NCBI RefSeq assembly: GCF_019049245.1 | Contig: NZ_JAGMUK010000183.1 | Coordinates: forward strand, 186,001-250,000 | Source of the DNA: Streptomyces sp. AC555_RSS877 | GTDB lineage: Bacteria > Actinomycetota > Actinomycetes > Streptomycetales > Streptomycetaceae | Direction: 5' to 3' | DNA: 64,000 nt | Program-made: the position numbers and the translations under genes | Notes under the pieces: model-generated | Seen by the model: only the letters and a program-made list of their open reading frames with translations | Database searches by the model: none | What the model was told of the DNA's origin: nothing | Shown here: piece by piece, positions 1-6,482 of the stretch | How the letters are laid out: every line of letters starts with the position of its first letter | Position numbering within the stretch: the first letter of the stretch is position 1

Positions 1-435
1 CACCCAGGCCTCGGCCACCGCGGCGTACCCGTCCCGCAGGGTGATCGCCAGCTCCGGGCTGCGCAGAGTCTCCGCCCACACCTGGACGATCAGTCGCGGG
101 AAGGCCGGCTCCCCGTCGACGGTCAACGACGCCCGCGCGGCCAGCGTCCGGCTCAGGACCGATCCGACCAGGAGGTCCGGCGGCTGCGGCGGGCTCTGCT
201 TCGCGGCCTCCTCGAAAGCCTCACGGACCTCTCCGAGCACTTCGCCGACGATCGCGGCGATCAGGTCCTCCTTGCCGGCGAAGTAGCGGTACACCGCTCC
301 GGCCGAGAGGTCGGCCTCCTTGAGCACGTCCTGCATGGACGTGGCGTGGAAGCCGTTGCGGGCGAAGCAGAGCGCGGCGCCGTCGAGGATCTGGCGGCGG
401 CGGGCGTCGAGGTGTGCCTGGGATACGCGGGCCAT
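1..435 (-). CDS. TetR-family transcriptional regulator (3' end outside window)
   Basis: The first 145 residues of a TetR repressor; the gene runs off the left edge, so the ligand-binding C-terminus is missing. Residues 12-60 form the typical TetR helix-turn-helix: a helix with ILDGAALCFARNGF, then TSMQDVL, then the recognition stretch GAVYRYFAGKEDLI. The ATG at 435 is chosen because the HTH begins about ten residues in, as usual for the family. It is divergent from the membrane-protein gene at 551, and the gap holds two near-identical operator-like repeats, so it most likely represses both itself and that gene. The ligand cannot be guessed. Confidence 0.9.
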   Translation of the reverse strand, partial: MARVSQAHLDARRRQILDGAALCFARNGFHATSMQDVLKEADLSAGAVYRYFAGKEDLIAAIVGEVLGEVREAFEEAAKQSPPQPPDLLVGSVLSRTLAARASLTVDGEPAFPRLIVQVWAETLRSPELAITLRDGYAAVAEAWV

Positions 436-448
436 GGCCCCAACGTAG

Positions 449-465
449 AACGAACATTCCTTCTT
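449..465. promoter_or_regulatory. Putative TetR operator, copy 1
   Basis: Sequence AACGAACATTCCTTCTT. Around it the arrangement GAA-N-GAA-NN-TTC-N-TTC (447-463 region) is a perfect dyad. It lies 14 bases upstream of the tetR start and overlaps a plus-strand TTGACA at 464-469. A second copy that differs only in the two central bases is at 508-524. Confidence 0.6.
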
Positions 466-507
466 GACAAGGTCGCGACCTCGGCGAGACCGTGGGGGCA
501 CAGTCAA

Positions 508-524
508 AACGAACGATCCTTCTT
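508..524. promoter_or_regulatory. Putative TetR operator, copy 2
   Basis: Sequence AACGAACGATCCTTCTT, matching the copy at 449-465 at 15 of 17 positions, with start-to-start spacing 59 bp. It sits 27 bp upstream of the ATG at 551, where a repressor would block transcription of the membrane-protein gene. Confidence 0.6.
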
Positions 525-550
525 TTTACTGTCGCGTCGAAGGAGATTCC

Positions 551-1564
551 ATGTCCGCCGCATCCGCCAGCCCTGGCAGGGCTCCCGCGCGCCGCGTGAT
601 CGCGGTCGTCGTCCTCGTCCCCCTGCTCGCGGCACTCGCCCTGTGGGCCTTCGCCTGGCCCGCGGCCCGCACCGCACCCCGCGACCTGCCGCTCGGGGTC
701 GCCGGGACGATTGCCGCGACGGCCCAGACGGAGCAGCGACTCGCGCAGCGGGAAGGCGCGTTCGAGATCCACCGCTACGCCGACGAGGCCGCCGCCAGGG
801 ACGCCATCGAGGACCGGACCGTATACGGCGCCGTCTTGGTCACCGCCCAGGGGACCACACTGCTGACCGCGTCCGCGGCGAGCCCGTTCGTGGCCCAGAT
901 GCTCCAGCAGACGATGGCGGAGCAGGCCGCCGCCTCGGGCGCGCGGGTCGAGACGGTCGACGTGGTGGCCGCCCCGCAGACGGACCCGCGGGGCTCGGCG
1001 CTGAACGCGAGCGTGCTGCCGCTCGCCCTGGCCGGCATCGCGGCGGGGTCGGCGGTCACCCTGCTGGGACTGCGCGGCTTCCGTGCCGTCGGCGCCCTCG
1101 TCGGCGCCACGGCCCTGATCGGCGTGGTGGCGGCCGCCGTCGCGCACAGCTGGCTCCATGTCGTCACCGGCGACTGGTGGGCGGAGGCGGGGACCTTCAC
1201 CCTGGCGGCGCTGGCCGTGAGCGCGGCGGTGGCCGGTCTGGCCGCCCTGGCGGGTCCTGCCGGCCTCGCGATCGCCGCGAGCGTCGTGATGCTGTTCGGC
1301 AACCCGTTCTCCGGGGCGGCCACCGCGCCGCAGATGCTGCCCGAGCCGGCCGGCACGATCGGCCAGTGGCTGCCGCCGGGCGCGGGGACGAGCCTGCTGC
1401 GCTCGGTGTCGTTCTTCGACGGGGCGGCAGCGACCGGCCCCGTCCTCACGCTGGCCTGGTGGTCCGCGCTGGGCCTGGGCGCCGTACTCCTCGGCGGTGC
1501 GCTCAGGACGCGTGCGCAGCGGGCCGAGTCCGCATCCCGGCCAGAGCCGGTGGCCGTCGGCTGA
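551..1564 (+). CDS. ABC-2 / YhgE-Pip-like integral membrane protein
   Basis: A 337-residue membrane protein. One N-terminal transmembrane helix (about 15-36) is followed by an extracytoplasmic region of about 115 residues, then several hydrophobic helices near 152-175, 178-200, 215-250 and 298-318. This is the topology of ABC-2 permease / YhgE-Pip-type proteins that contain one outer domain between the first and second helices. No ATPase gene is adjacent. The start at 551 has a good Shine-Dalgarno (AAGGAG, 540-545); an upstream extension of the frame runs through the operators and was discarded. Divergence from tetR suggests it is the regulator's target, possibly in drug or lipid efflux; the substrate is unknown. 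Confidence 0.75.
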   Translation: MSAASASPGRAPARRVIAVVVLVPLLAALALWAFAWPAARTAPRDLPLGVAGTIAATAQTEQRLAQREGAFEIHRYADEAAARDAIEDRTVYGAVLVTAQGTTLLTASAASPFVAQMLQQTMAEQAAASGARVETVDVVAAPQTDPRGSALNASVLPLALAGIAAGSAVTLLGLRGFRAVGALVGATALIGVVAAAVAHSWLHVVTGDWWAEAGTFTLAALAVSAAVAGLAALAGPAGLAIAASVVMLFGNPFSGAATAPQMLPEPAGTIGQWLPPGAGTSLLRSVSFFDGAAATGPVLTLAWWSALGLGAVLLGGALRTRAQRAESASRPEPVAVG

Positions 1565-1650
1565 CCGCGCCGGCCCGGCCGTGCACCCTCGTCGTGGCGG
1601 ACGGGGGTGTGCGGTCTTGTCGTGTGCCGTGTGGGGCGCCAGGGGAGCCC

Positions 1651-1929
1651 TCAGGAGGCGCCGGGCCCCCGGTGGTGTGCCGCGATGCCGAAGCGCTGCT
1701 GTTCACGGGCAGCGGACGCCACCTCACGGACCGAGGAGACCGCGCTGACCACGTGTTCCTCAGCGGGCTCCTGGAGTTCCTCCAGCCGTTCGAGGTCGGC
1801 GGCGGACACCAGGGCGACGAGGGGTTTGCCGTGCCGTGTCACGACCACCCGCTCACCGCCGTACACCACCCGATTGATCAGGTCGGCGAGTTCAGCTCTG
1901 GCTTGCGTCACCGGAATCTCGTAGGCCAT
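1651..1929 (-). CDS. Type II antitoxin, Phd/YefM family (orphan)
   Basis: A 92-residue protein whose N-terminal 60 residues match the Phd/YefM fold: MAYEIPVTQARAELADLIN, then RVVVTRHGKPLVALVSAADL, the hallmark ERVxVTRHGKPVAxLVSxxDxE pattern. Such antitoxins bind their own operator and mask a RelE/YoeB-type toxin with the C-terminal tail. No toxin gene is present: downstream is the convergent membrane-protein gene and upstream is a divergent clpP paralogue. It has a GGAGG ribosome site just before the ATG and a minus-strand TATGAT -10 at 1943-1938. Upstream TGTACA-type inverted repeats are probably its own operator. It may pair with a distant toxin or serve as a plain repressor. Confidence 0.85.
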   Translation of the reverse strand: MAYEIPVTQARAELADLINRVVYGGERVVVTRHGKPLVALVSAADLERLEELQEPAEEHVVSAVSSVREVASAAREQQRFGIAAHHRGPGAS

Positions 1930-1948
1930 ACCTCCATCATAACGTCAC

Positions 1949-1972
1949 GTACATCCTGTACATTTTTTACAG
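1949..1972. promoter_or_regulatory. Overlapping inverted repeats with TGTAC cores: likely YefM-type operator
   Basis: GTACA-TCC-TGTAC (1949-1961) is a perfect dyad, and CTGTA-N7-TACAG (1956-1972) is a second one that overlaps it. The E. coli yefM-yoeB operator is known to consist of a long and a short palindrome with TGTACA cores, so the resemblance is strong. The sites lie 20-43 bp upstream of the antitoxin start and 21-44 bp upstream of the clpP start, so one protein bound here could control both genes. Confidence 0.6.
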
Positions 1973-1992
1973 ACGCCGAAGGAGGGGCTCTC

Positions 1993-2628
1993 ATGACCCG
2001 ACCGTCCGCCCGCCACGCCCTGCCCGAGTTCACCGAACGCACGAGTTCCGGCATGAGGACGATGGACCCGTACGCGAAGCTGCTGGAGGAACGGATCGTC
2101 TTCCTCGGGACTCCGATCGACGACATCTCGGCGAACGACGTGATGGCCCAGTTCATGCACCTGGAGTACCAGGACCCCGACCGCGACATCGTGCTGTACA
2201 TCAACTCCCCCGGCGGATCGTTCAGTTCGATGTCGGCGATCTACGACACCATGCAGTACGTCAGGTGTGACGTGGAGACGACGTGCCTGGGGCAGGCCGG
2301 TTCGTCGGCCGCCGTCCTGCTGGCCGCGGGGACGCCCGGGAAGCGGAGCCTGCTGCCGGGCGCCCGCGTGGTGATCCACCAGCCCGCGGCCTCGGAGCCG
2401 ATACGGGGGCAGGCGAGCGACCTGGCCATCCATGCCGCCGAGTTGACGCGCGTGCGGTCCCGCCTGGAGGAGATGCTCGTACGGCACACCGGGCGCAGTG
2501 CGGAGCAGGTGAACTCCGACATCGAGCGCGACAAGATCTTCACCGCGCAGGAGGCGCTGGAGTACGGGCTGGCGGACCGGATCGTCCCGAGCCGCAAGGG
2601 CTCGCACCCCGCTCCCGGCCGGGGGTGA
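1993..2628 (+). CDS. ATP-dependent Clp protease proteolytic subunit (ClpP paralogue)
   Basis: A 211-residue ClpP serine protease, which assembles as a tetradecamer and degrades unfolded substrates delivered by ClpX/ClpC. The catalytic triad is visible: Ser104 in GQAGSSAA, His129 in VVIHQP, Asp176 in NSDIERD. The ClpP landmarks LYINSPGG and EALEYGLADRI are present. Streptomyces carry several clpP genes (clpP1P2, clpP3P4, and a monocistronic clpP5); this copy stands without a second clpP next to it, so clpP5-like is possible but unproven. The start at 1993 follows a GGAGGGG ribosome site. It is divergent from the orphan antitoxin and followed after 7 bp by a small gene that is probably co-transcribed. 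Confidence 0.93.
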   Translation: MTRPSARHALPEFTERTSSGMRTMDPYAKLLEERIVFLGTPIDDISANDVMAQFMHLEYQDPDRDIVLYINSPGGSFSSMSAIYDTMQYVRCDVETTCLGQAGSSAAVLLAAGTPGKRSLLPGARVVIHQPAASEPIRGQASDLAIHAAELTRVRSRLEEMLVRHTGRSAEQVNSDIERDKIFTAQEALEYGLADRIVPSRKGSHPAPGRG

Positions 2629-2635
2629 GCCACCG

Positions 2636-2941
2636 ATGCTGCCCGATCTGCCGCCGCTGCCCGCCCTGACCCGCGCCGAGGGCGAGCTGATCGACCGTTA
2701 TCTCGACGTGGTCGACCTGCTCGGCAGGATCAACCCGGCCCGCCCCGGCGACACGTACAGCGGGCTGCGGGCCGCGCAGGCGCTGGTCACCAAGGCGGCC
2801 GCGCTGCGGGACGCGCTGGCGCTGATGCACCGTCGGGGCGAGAGCGAGGTGCACGCCGACACGCTGGCGCGTGCGCTGCGCGTGCTGGACGGGGAGCGCC
2901 GCGCGGCTCGCGTCACACTGCCGCCGCTCACCGACAGTTGA
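2636..2941 (+). CDS. Small hypothetical protein downstream of clpP
   Basis: A 101-residue soluble protein of unknown function. It is predicted mostly helical (RAEGELIDRYLDVVDLLG, then ALVTKAAALRDALALMHRRGES) and ends in a basic stretch. No signal peptide, membrane segment or catalytic motif is visible. The ATG is 7 bases after the clpP stop, so it is almost certainly in the same transcript, and a strong hairpin 17 bases after its stop closes the operon. An accessory or regulatory role for this ClpP is a guess from position only. Confidence 0.7.
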   Translation: MLPDLPPLPALTRAEGELIDRYLDVVDLLGRINPARPGDTYSGLRAAQALVTKAAALRDALALMHRRGESEVHADTLARALRVLDGERRAARVTLPPLTDS

Positions 2942-2957
2942 CGCACCCACAGCCGTT

Positions 2958-2989
2958 CCGGACGCCCCGCCCTCTGACGGAGCGTCCGG
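2958..2989 (+). terminator. Hairpin terminator after the clpP operon
   Basis: CCGGACGC (2958-2965) pairs perfectly with GCGTCCGG (2982-2989) around a 16-base loop, directly after the small gene's stop. No U-tract follows, as is common in Streptomyces. From here to about 3290 there is no gene; I see only the promoter region for the riboswitch transcript. Confidence 0.55.
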
Positions 2990-3289
2990 GCCCGTGTCGG
3001 AAGGGACCAAACGGCGTACCACCATTTGGAGTACTTCCGCGTCCATTTACAGGCCCTGTGGGGTTGCGCAACACGCGTGCCCCCAGGGCGGAATGAGCCG
3101 TTCCGATGCTGGTCCGAGGGCCCGCAGGTCCCTCGACACCCCTTCGAACACTGGGGTGTCCACCCGAACGGGTGAGTGGTGAGTAACAACACAAACCATC
3201 GGTTCCGTTGGGATTTTCGGACATCAGTGAGCCAAGATCCCTGTCTGACGACAAGCCCCCGCCGAAGCGGCGGGGCGATCCGGGCGGAC

Positions 3290-3482
3290 GCCGAGTCCTG
3301 CCGCTGCCCGGATGACCGGTCGACAGGAGTGGATCGGCAGGAGTGGAGGACCCAAGCAATACGGGTCGCCGGAACGGTCACGCCATGACCGGGCCGAGCA
3401 GCCCTTGGGGTGAAGCCGCAGCAGCGGCCGGGCAACTTCGCCAGCCCGAATCCGACAGGTCATCCTTCACAGGCGGCTGACG
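3290..3482 (+). ncRNA. c-di-AMP riboswitch (ydaO-yuaA type)
   Basis: The leader before the NlpC/P60 gene holds the conserved blocks of the ydaO-yuaA class in order: GAGGACCCA near 3346-3353, CCTTGGGGTGAA near 3402-3414, and CCGAATCCGACAGGTCATCC with the closing AGGCGGC near 3446-3477. The GCCGC near 3297-3302 can pair with GCGGC at 3472-3476 to form P1. This class binds cyclic di-AMP and switches gene expression off. In Streptomyces it is known in front of cell-wall hydrolases such as rpfA and NlpC/P60 proteins, which fits the gene 12 bases downstream. Confidence 0.85.
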
Positions 3483-3493
3483 AAGGGTTGCGC

Positions 3494-3967
3494 ATGTCTG
3501 CGCTCAATCGTGTCCCGTCGCTCATGGTCCGGGCCGGTACGGCCTCGGCCCTCACCATCGCCGCGGTGAGCGGCTCCGTCGTGGTACCGGGTGTCGCCTC
3601 CGACGCCGCGGCCGCCACGCCGGCGACGAAGGCACTTCAGATCGCCGCGTCCAAGAAGGGCTCCCCGTACAAGTACGGCGCCACCGGGCCACGCCGCTTC
3701 GACTGCTCCGGGCTCACGCTGTACTCGTTCAAGAAGGCGGGCAAGAAACTTCCCCGCACGGCGGCCCAGCAGTACAACAAGACGCACCACATCTCCTCGA
3801 AGAGCCGCAAGGCCGGGGACCTGGTGTTCTTCCACTCGGGTTCGAGCGTCTACCACGTCGGCATCTATGCCGGGAAGGGGAAGATCTGGCACGCCCCGAA
3901 GACCGGGGACGTGGTGCGACTGCAGAAGATCTGGACCAAGAGCGTCTGGTACGGCCGGGTCAAGTAG
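3494..3967 (+). CDS. Secreted NlpC/P60 peptidoglycan endopeptidase
   Basis: A 157-residue exported cell-wall hydrolase that cuts peptide stems of peptidoglycan. Residues 1-40 are a signal peptide with an Ala-rich cleavage region. The NlpC/P60 domain covers about 43-157, with the nucleophile Cys71 in FDCSGLT, His121 in HVGIYAG and the third polar residue His133 in WHAPKTG. There is no LysM, SH3 or coiled-coil targeting domain, so it is a minimal single-domain enzyme. ATG 3494 is preceded by GAAGGG. The c-di-AMP riboswitch upstream implies that synthesis falls when c-di-AMP is high, tying wall turnover to osmotic state and germination or growth. Confidence 0.92.
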   Translation: MSALNRVPSLMVRAGTASALTIAAVSGSVVVPGVASDAAAATPATKALQIAASKKGSPYKYGATGPRRFDCSGLTLYSFKKAGKKLPRTAAQQYNKTHHISSKSRKAGDLVFFHSGSSVYHVGIYAGKGKIWHAPKTGDVVRLQKIWTKSVWYGRVK

Positions 3968-4007
3968 ACCCACCCGCGAGGGGGTGGTGGCGGCCTGACC
4001 CGCCGCC

Positions 4008-4023
4008 GCCCCCTTCCGGGGGC
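4008..4023 (+). terminator. Terminator after the NlpC/P60 gene
   Basis: GCCCCC-TTCC-GGGGGC forms a perfect six-pair stem with a four-base loop, 41 bases after the hydrolase stop codon. Confidence 0.6.
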
Positions 4024-4068
4024 TCTGTGGAGCGCGTGACACGGGCCGAAGTGGTTACTCGTTCATCC

Positions 4069-4632
4069 ATGGCCGACCACAGTCCCTGCACCGCACGCAA
4101 CGAGACTCCGCTGGAGCGCGCCGACCGCAATTTCGGCGAGCTGCTCCAGGAACTGCGCGTGACCCAGACCGGGGTGCAGATCCTCTTCGCCTTCCTGCTG
4201 ACCCTGGCCTTCACGCCGCGCTTCCCGTCCCTCGACACGGTCCAGCGCACCACGTACGTCGTCACGCTCCTGCTGGCGGTCCTCGCGGCGGCACTGTTCA
4301 CCGCACCCGCCGCCCTGCACCGCTCGCTCTTCCAGAAGGGCGCCAAGGCCCGCATAGTCCAGGTCTCCTCCCGGCTGGCCACCCTCGGCATGGGGGTGCT
4401 GGTGCTCGCGTTCACCGGGTCGGTGCTGCTCGTGGTGGACGTGACGACCGGCCGGGCCGGCGGGCTGGCCGCGGGCGGGGCGACCCTGCTCGTGTGCCTG
4501 GGCCTGTGGTGGCTGCTCCCACGGCTGGTGCAGCGGGCCGTACGGGCCGACGCCCAGCGGTCAGCCGTCGGGCCGGCCACGGTGGTGCGCGGAGGAGCAC
4601 CGCACCGCGAGCTGTCGGCGCGCCGCCGGTGA
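4069..4632 (+). CDS. DUF6328 family membrane protein
   Basis: A roughly 187-residue integral membrane protein. After a polar N-terminus (TPLERADRNFGELLQELRVTQTG) come four hydrophobic helices: LFAFLLTLAFTP, VVTLLLAVLAAALFTAPAAL, MGVLVLAFTGSVLLVV and LLVCLGLWWLLP, with a basic tail. The LxRxDRNxxELLQELRVxQTGVQxLFAFLL start is typical of the DUF6328 family found in many actinomycetes; its role is unknown. An in-frame GTG at 4027 would begin immediately after the upstream terminator hairpin, so the ATG at 4069 is preferred. It stands alone between two terminator or promoter regions. Confidence 0.75.
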   Translation: MADHSPCTARNETPLERADRNFGELLQELRVTQTGVQILFAFLLTLAFTPRFPSLDTVQRTTYVVTLLLAVLAAALFTAPAALHRSLFQKGAKARIVQVSSRLATLGMGVLVLAFTGSVLLVVDVTTGRAGGLAAGGATLLVCLGLWWLLPRLVQRAVRADAQRSAVGPATVVRGGAPHRELSARRR

Positions 4633-4667
4633 CCCGCTCGAGGCACCGGGCCCGGTCGTAGAGGTGC

Positions 4668-5126
4668 CTACGGCTCCTGCTGCCCCGCCGCCGGAACCGG
4701 CTCGGCCGGTACGGTCCACGGCACTTCGATGGACACGGTCTTGCCCCCCTCGCGGGTCGGCCGCACTCTGAGCTTGCCGCCGCACTCCGCGGTCAGCCAG
4801 CGGATGATCACCATTCCGCGGCCGTTGTCCTGCTGAACGGCGGCGGGCAGCCGTTTCGGAAAGCGCGGGTGGCTGTCGGTTACACCGATGCGCAGGTGTT
4901 CGTCACGGTCGAGCGCGATGTCCACCGTGAAGGTGGGTGACTGCCCGAAGGTGTGCTGTACGGCGTTGGTGGCCAGTTCGGAGACGATGAGGCGAATGGT
5001 GTCGGCCGCCTCCGTGCCCGGCGGCAGACCCCACTCCGCCAGGGTGGTGAGCACGTAGGAGCGGGCAACGGAGACCGAGGCGGGATCGCTCGGCAGAGTG
5101 ACGGATGATTCCAGGTGGTCTGCCAT
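4668..5126 (-). CDS. ATP-binding anti-sigma-factor-like protein (HATPase_c_2, RsbW/SpoIIAB type)
   Basis: A 152-residue GHKL ATPase-domain protein without a phosphoacceptor domain. The N-box SELATNAVQHT is at 49-59 and the G1 box DNGRGM at 100-105. Streptomyces have many such proteins beside XRE-DUF5753 and DUF397 genes; some act as serine kinases or anti-sigma factors, but for this locus type the partner is mostly unknown. It is divergent from the XRE gene at 5340, forming the familiar three-gene whiJ/abaA-like cluster. ATG 5126 was chosen because the domain begins within 15 residues; longer upstream frame is not conserved in character. Confidence 0.85.
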   Translation of the reverse strand: MADHLESSVTLPSDPASVSVARSYVLTTLAEWGLPPGTEAADTIRLIVSELATNAVQHTFGQSPTFTVDIALDRDEHLRIGVTDSHPRFPKRLPAAVQQDNGRGMVIIRWLTAECGGKLRVRPTREGGKTVSIEVPWTVPAEPVPAAGQQEP

Positions 5127-5252
5127 GACGACGTCGTCCCTTTCCCACGGGACCGCAGTCCGACGCGAAAGCGGAGGTTCGAGTACGGTCCCGGACTGGT
5201 GCTTCGCCGCCAGAGTGCCATTACCGGGGCGGTCACGGGTGGCGATCCACCA

Positions 5253-5268
5253 AGATATGCATATATCT
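5253..5268. promoter_or_regulatory. Inverted repeat AGATAT-N4-ATATCT
   Basis: A very AT-rich dyad (six-base arms, four-base centre) inside otherwise GC-rich DNA, midway between the divergent ATPase and XRE genes. It is the best candidate for the DNA target of the XRE-DUF5753 regulator. Confidence 0.45.
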
Positions 5269-5339
5269 GTCGCTCGAAGCAGTGAACTCTGCGACGGCAG
5301 ACCGTATTTGGGTGCCTCGGTTGGAGTAAGGAGTAGCCC

Positions 5340-6200
5340 ATGCAGCACGGTCCCGCGGTGCGCCGCCGGAAGCTGGGCGCCGAACTGCGTGCGCTGCGCA
5401 CCGGTGCGGGGCTCACGAGTGGTGAGGCGGCCCGGCTGGTGGGCTGGCACCAGTCGAAGGTGAGCCGGATCGAGACCGGCGCGAGCGGGGTGAAACCGGC
5501 CGATGTGCGGTTACTCCTCGACGCCTACGGCGTGCACGACTCCCCACCGCGCGAGTTACTGCTGGCCTTGGCGGGCTCCGACGAGACCGGCGGCCGGCAC
5601 CACTGGTGGCACGCGTACCGAGGTGTACTGCCGCCGACCTACCGGGACTTCATCAGCCTGGAGTCGCAGGCCAGCGCGATGCGCACGCTGGAGACCACGG
5701 TGGTGCCCGGTCTGTTGCAGACACCGGAGTACGCACGCGCGGTGACGAAGGCCGCGGTGGGCGGGCTGGACGACGAGAAGCTGGACGCCCTGGTCAGGGT
5801 GCGCCTGGCCCGGCAGGACGTGCTGCGTTCGCATCCGCCGCTGGAGTTGAGCGCAGTCCTGGACGAGGCGGTGCTGCGGCGGGAGGTCGGCGGCCCCGGC
5901 ATCATGGCGCGGCAGCTGGCGCGGCTGGTCGAGGCCGCGCGGCTTTCCCAAGTGCGGTTGCAGGTACTGCCGTTCGCGGCCGGCGCGCACATCGGTGTCA
6001 CCGGGCCTTTCGTTATTTTCTCATTTTCGCGCACATCTGATCTGGATGTGGTTGTTCTCGACCACTTGACGAGTAGCCTCTACCTCGAACGGAAAGAAGA
6101 CCTCCAGGCCTACACGGAGGCCTTCAACGCCCTTCAGTTCCACGCCCTTTCGCCCAAGGACTCGTTGGACTACATCGCCGCGACAGGTGACGGCGCGTAA
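5340..6200 (+). CDS. XRE-family regulator with DUF5753 domain (WhiJ/Scr1-like)
   Basis: A 286-residue DNA-binding protein. The helix-turn-helix lies at about 12-70 (LGAELRALRTGAGLTSGEAA, then HQSKVSRIETG). The C-terminal DUF5753 region contains the family marks WHAYRG, FISLESQASAMRT and VPGLLQTPEYARAV, and ends with PFVIFSF and VVLDHL. WhiJ and related Streptomyces proteins with this architecture repress development and are modulated by a partner DUF397 protein. The DUF397 gene follows after 9 bases here. A strong AAGGAG precedes ATG 5340. The upstream dyad at 5253-5268 is a plausible autoregulatory site. Confidence 0.92.
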   Translation: MQHGPAVRRRKLGAELRALRTGAGLTSGEAARLVGWHQSKVSRIETGASGVKPADVRLLLDAYGVHDSPPRELLLALAGSDETGGRHHWWHAYRGVLPPTYRDFISLESQASAMRTLETTVVPGLLQTPEYARAVTKAAVGGLDDEKLDALVRVRLARQDVLRSHPPLELSAVLDEAVLRREVGGPGIMARQLARLVEAARLSQVRLQVLPFAAGAHIGVTGPFVIFSFSRTSDLDVVVLDHLTSSLYLERKEDLQAYTEAFNALQFHALSPKDSLDYIAATGDGA

Positions 6201-6209
6201 GGAGGCACC

Positions 6210-6440
6210 ATGTCCGTACTGCCTCGGGACGTACCCTCGACCACCGATCTGCACGGCCTGCGGTGGCTGCGCAGCAGTTACAGCACGGGAGCGAACAACT
6301 GCGTCGAGACCGCCCGGCTCGTGGCCGGGCGCTCGGCCGGACTGCTCGCCGTGCGTGACTCGAAGAACCCGGCCGGACCCGCGCTGCTCTTCTCCCCCGA
6401 GAGCTGGGCGGGTTTCACGGCCGCGGTGCACCACATCTGA
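6210..6440 (+). CDS. DUF397 domain protein
   Basis: A 76-residue single-domain DUF397 protein. The diagnostic segments are present: LRWLRSSYSTGANNCVETA near 20-38, LAVRDSKNP near 51-58, and LLFSPESWAGFTAAV near 61-74. DUF397 proteins pair with the upstream XRE-DUF5753 protein, and in the S. coelicolor Scr1/Scr2 and WhiJ loci they modulate its repression, in some reports with toxin-antitoxin-like behaviour. The nine-base spacing with AAGGAGG indicates co-translation with the regulator. Confidence 0.92.
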   Translation: MSVLPRDVPSTTDLHGLRWLRSSYSTGANNCVETARLVAGRSAGLLAVRDSKNPAGPALLFSPESWAGFTAAVHHI

Positions 6441-6482
6441 CCGTTTCCCCCCGGGCGCGACGCGCGGCCGTGCCACGCCGAC

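Noticed and set aside
346..1992. Long upstream extension of the clpP frame
   Set aside because: It crosses the tetR gap, the membrane-protein gene and the antitoxin in wrong frames; ClpP homology begins after ATG 1993, which has its own ribosome site.
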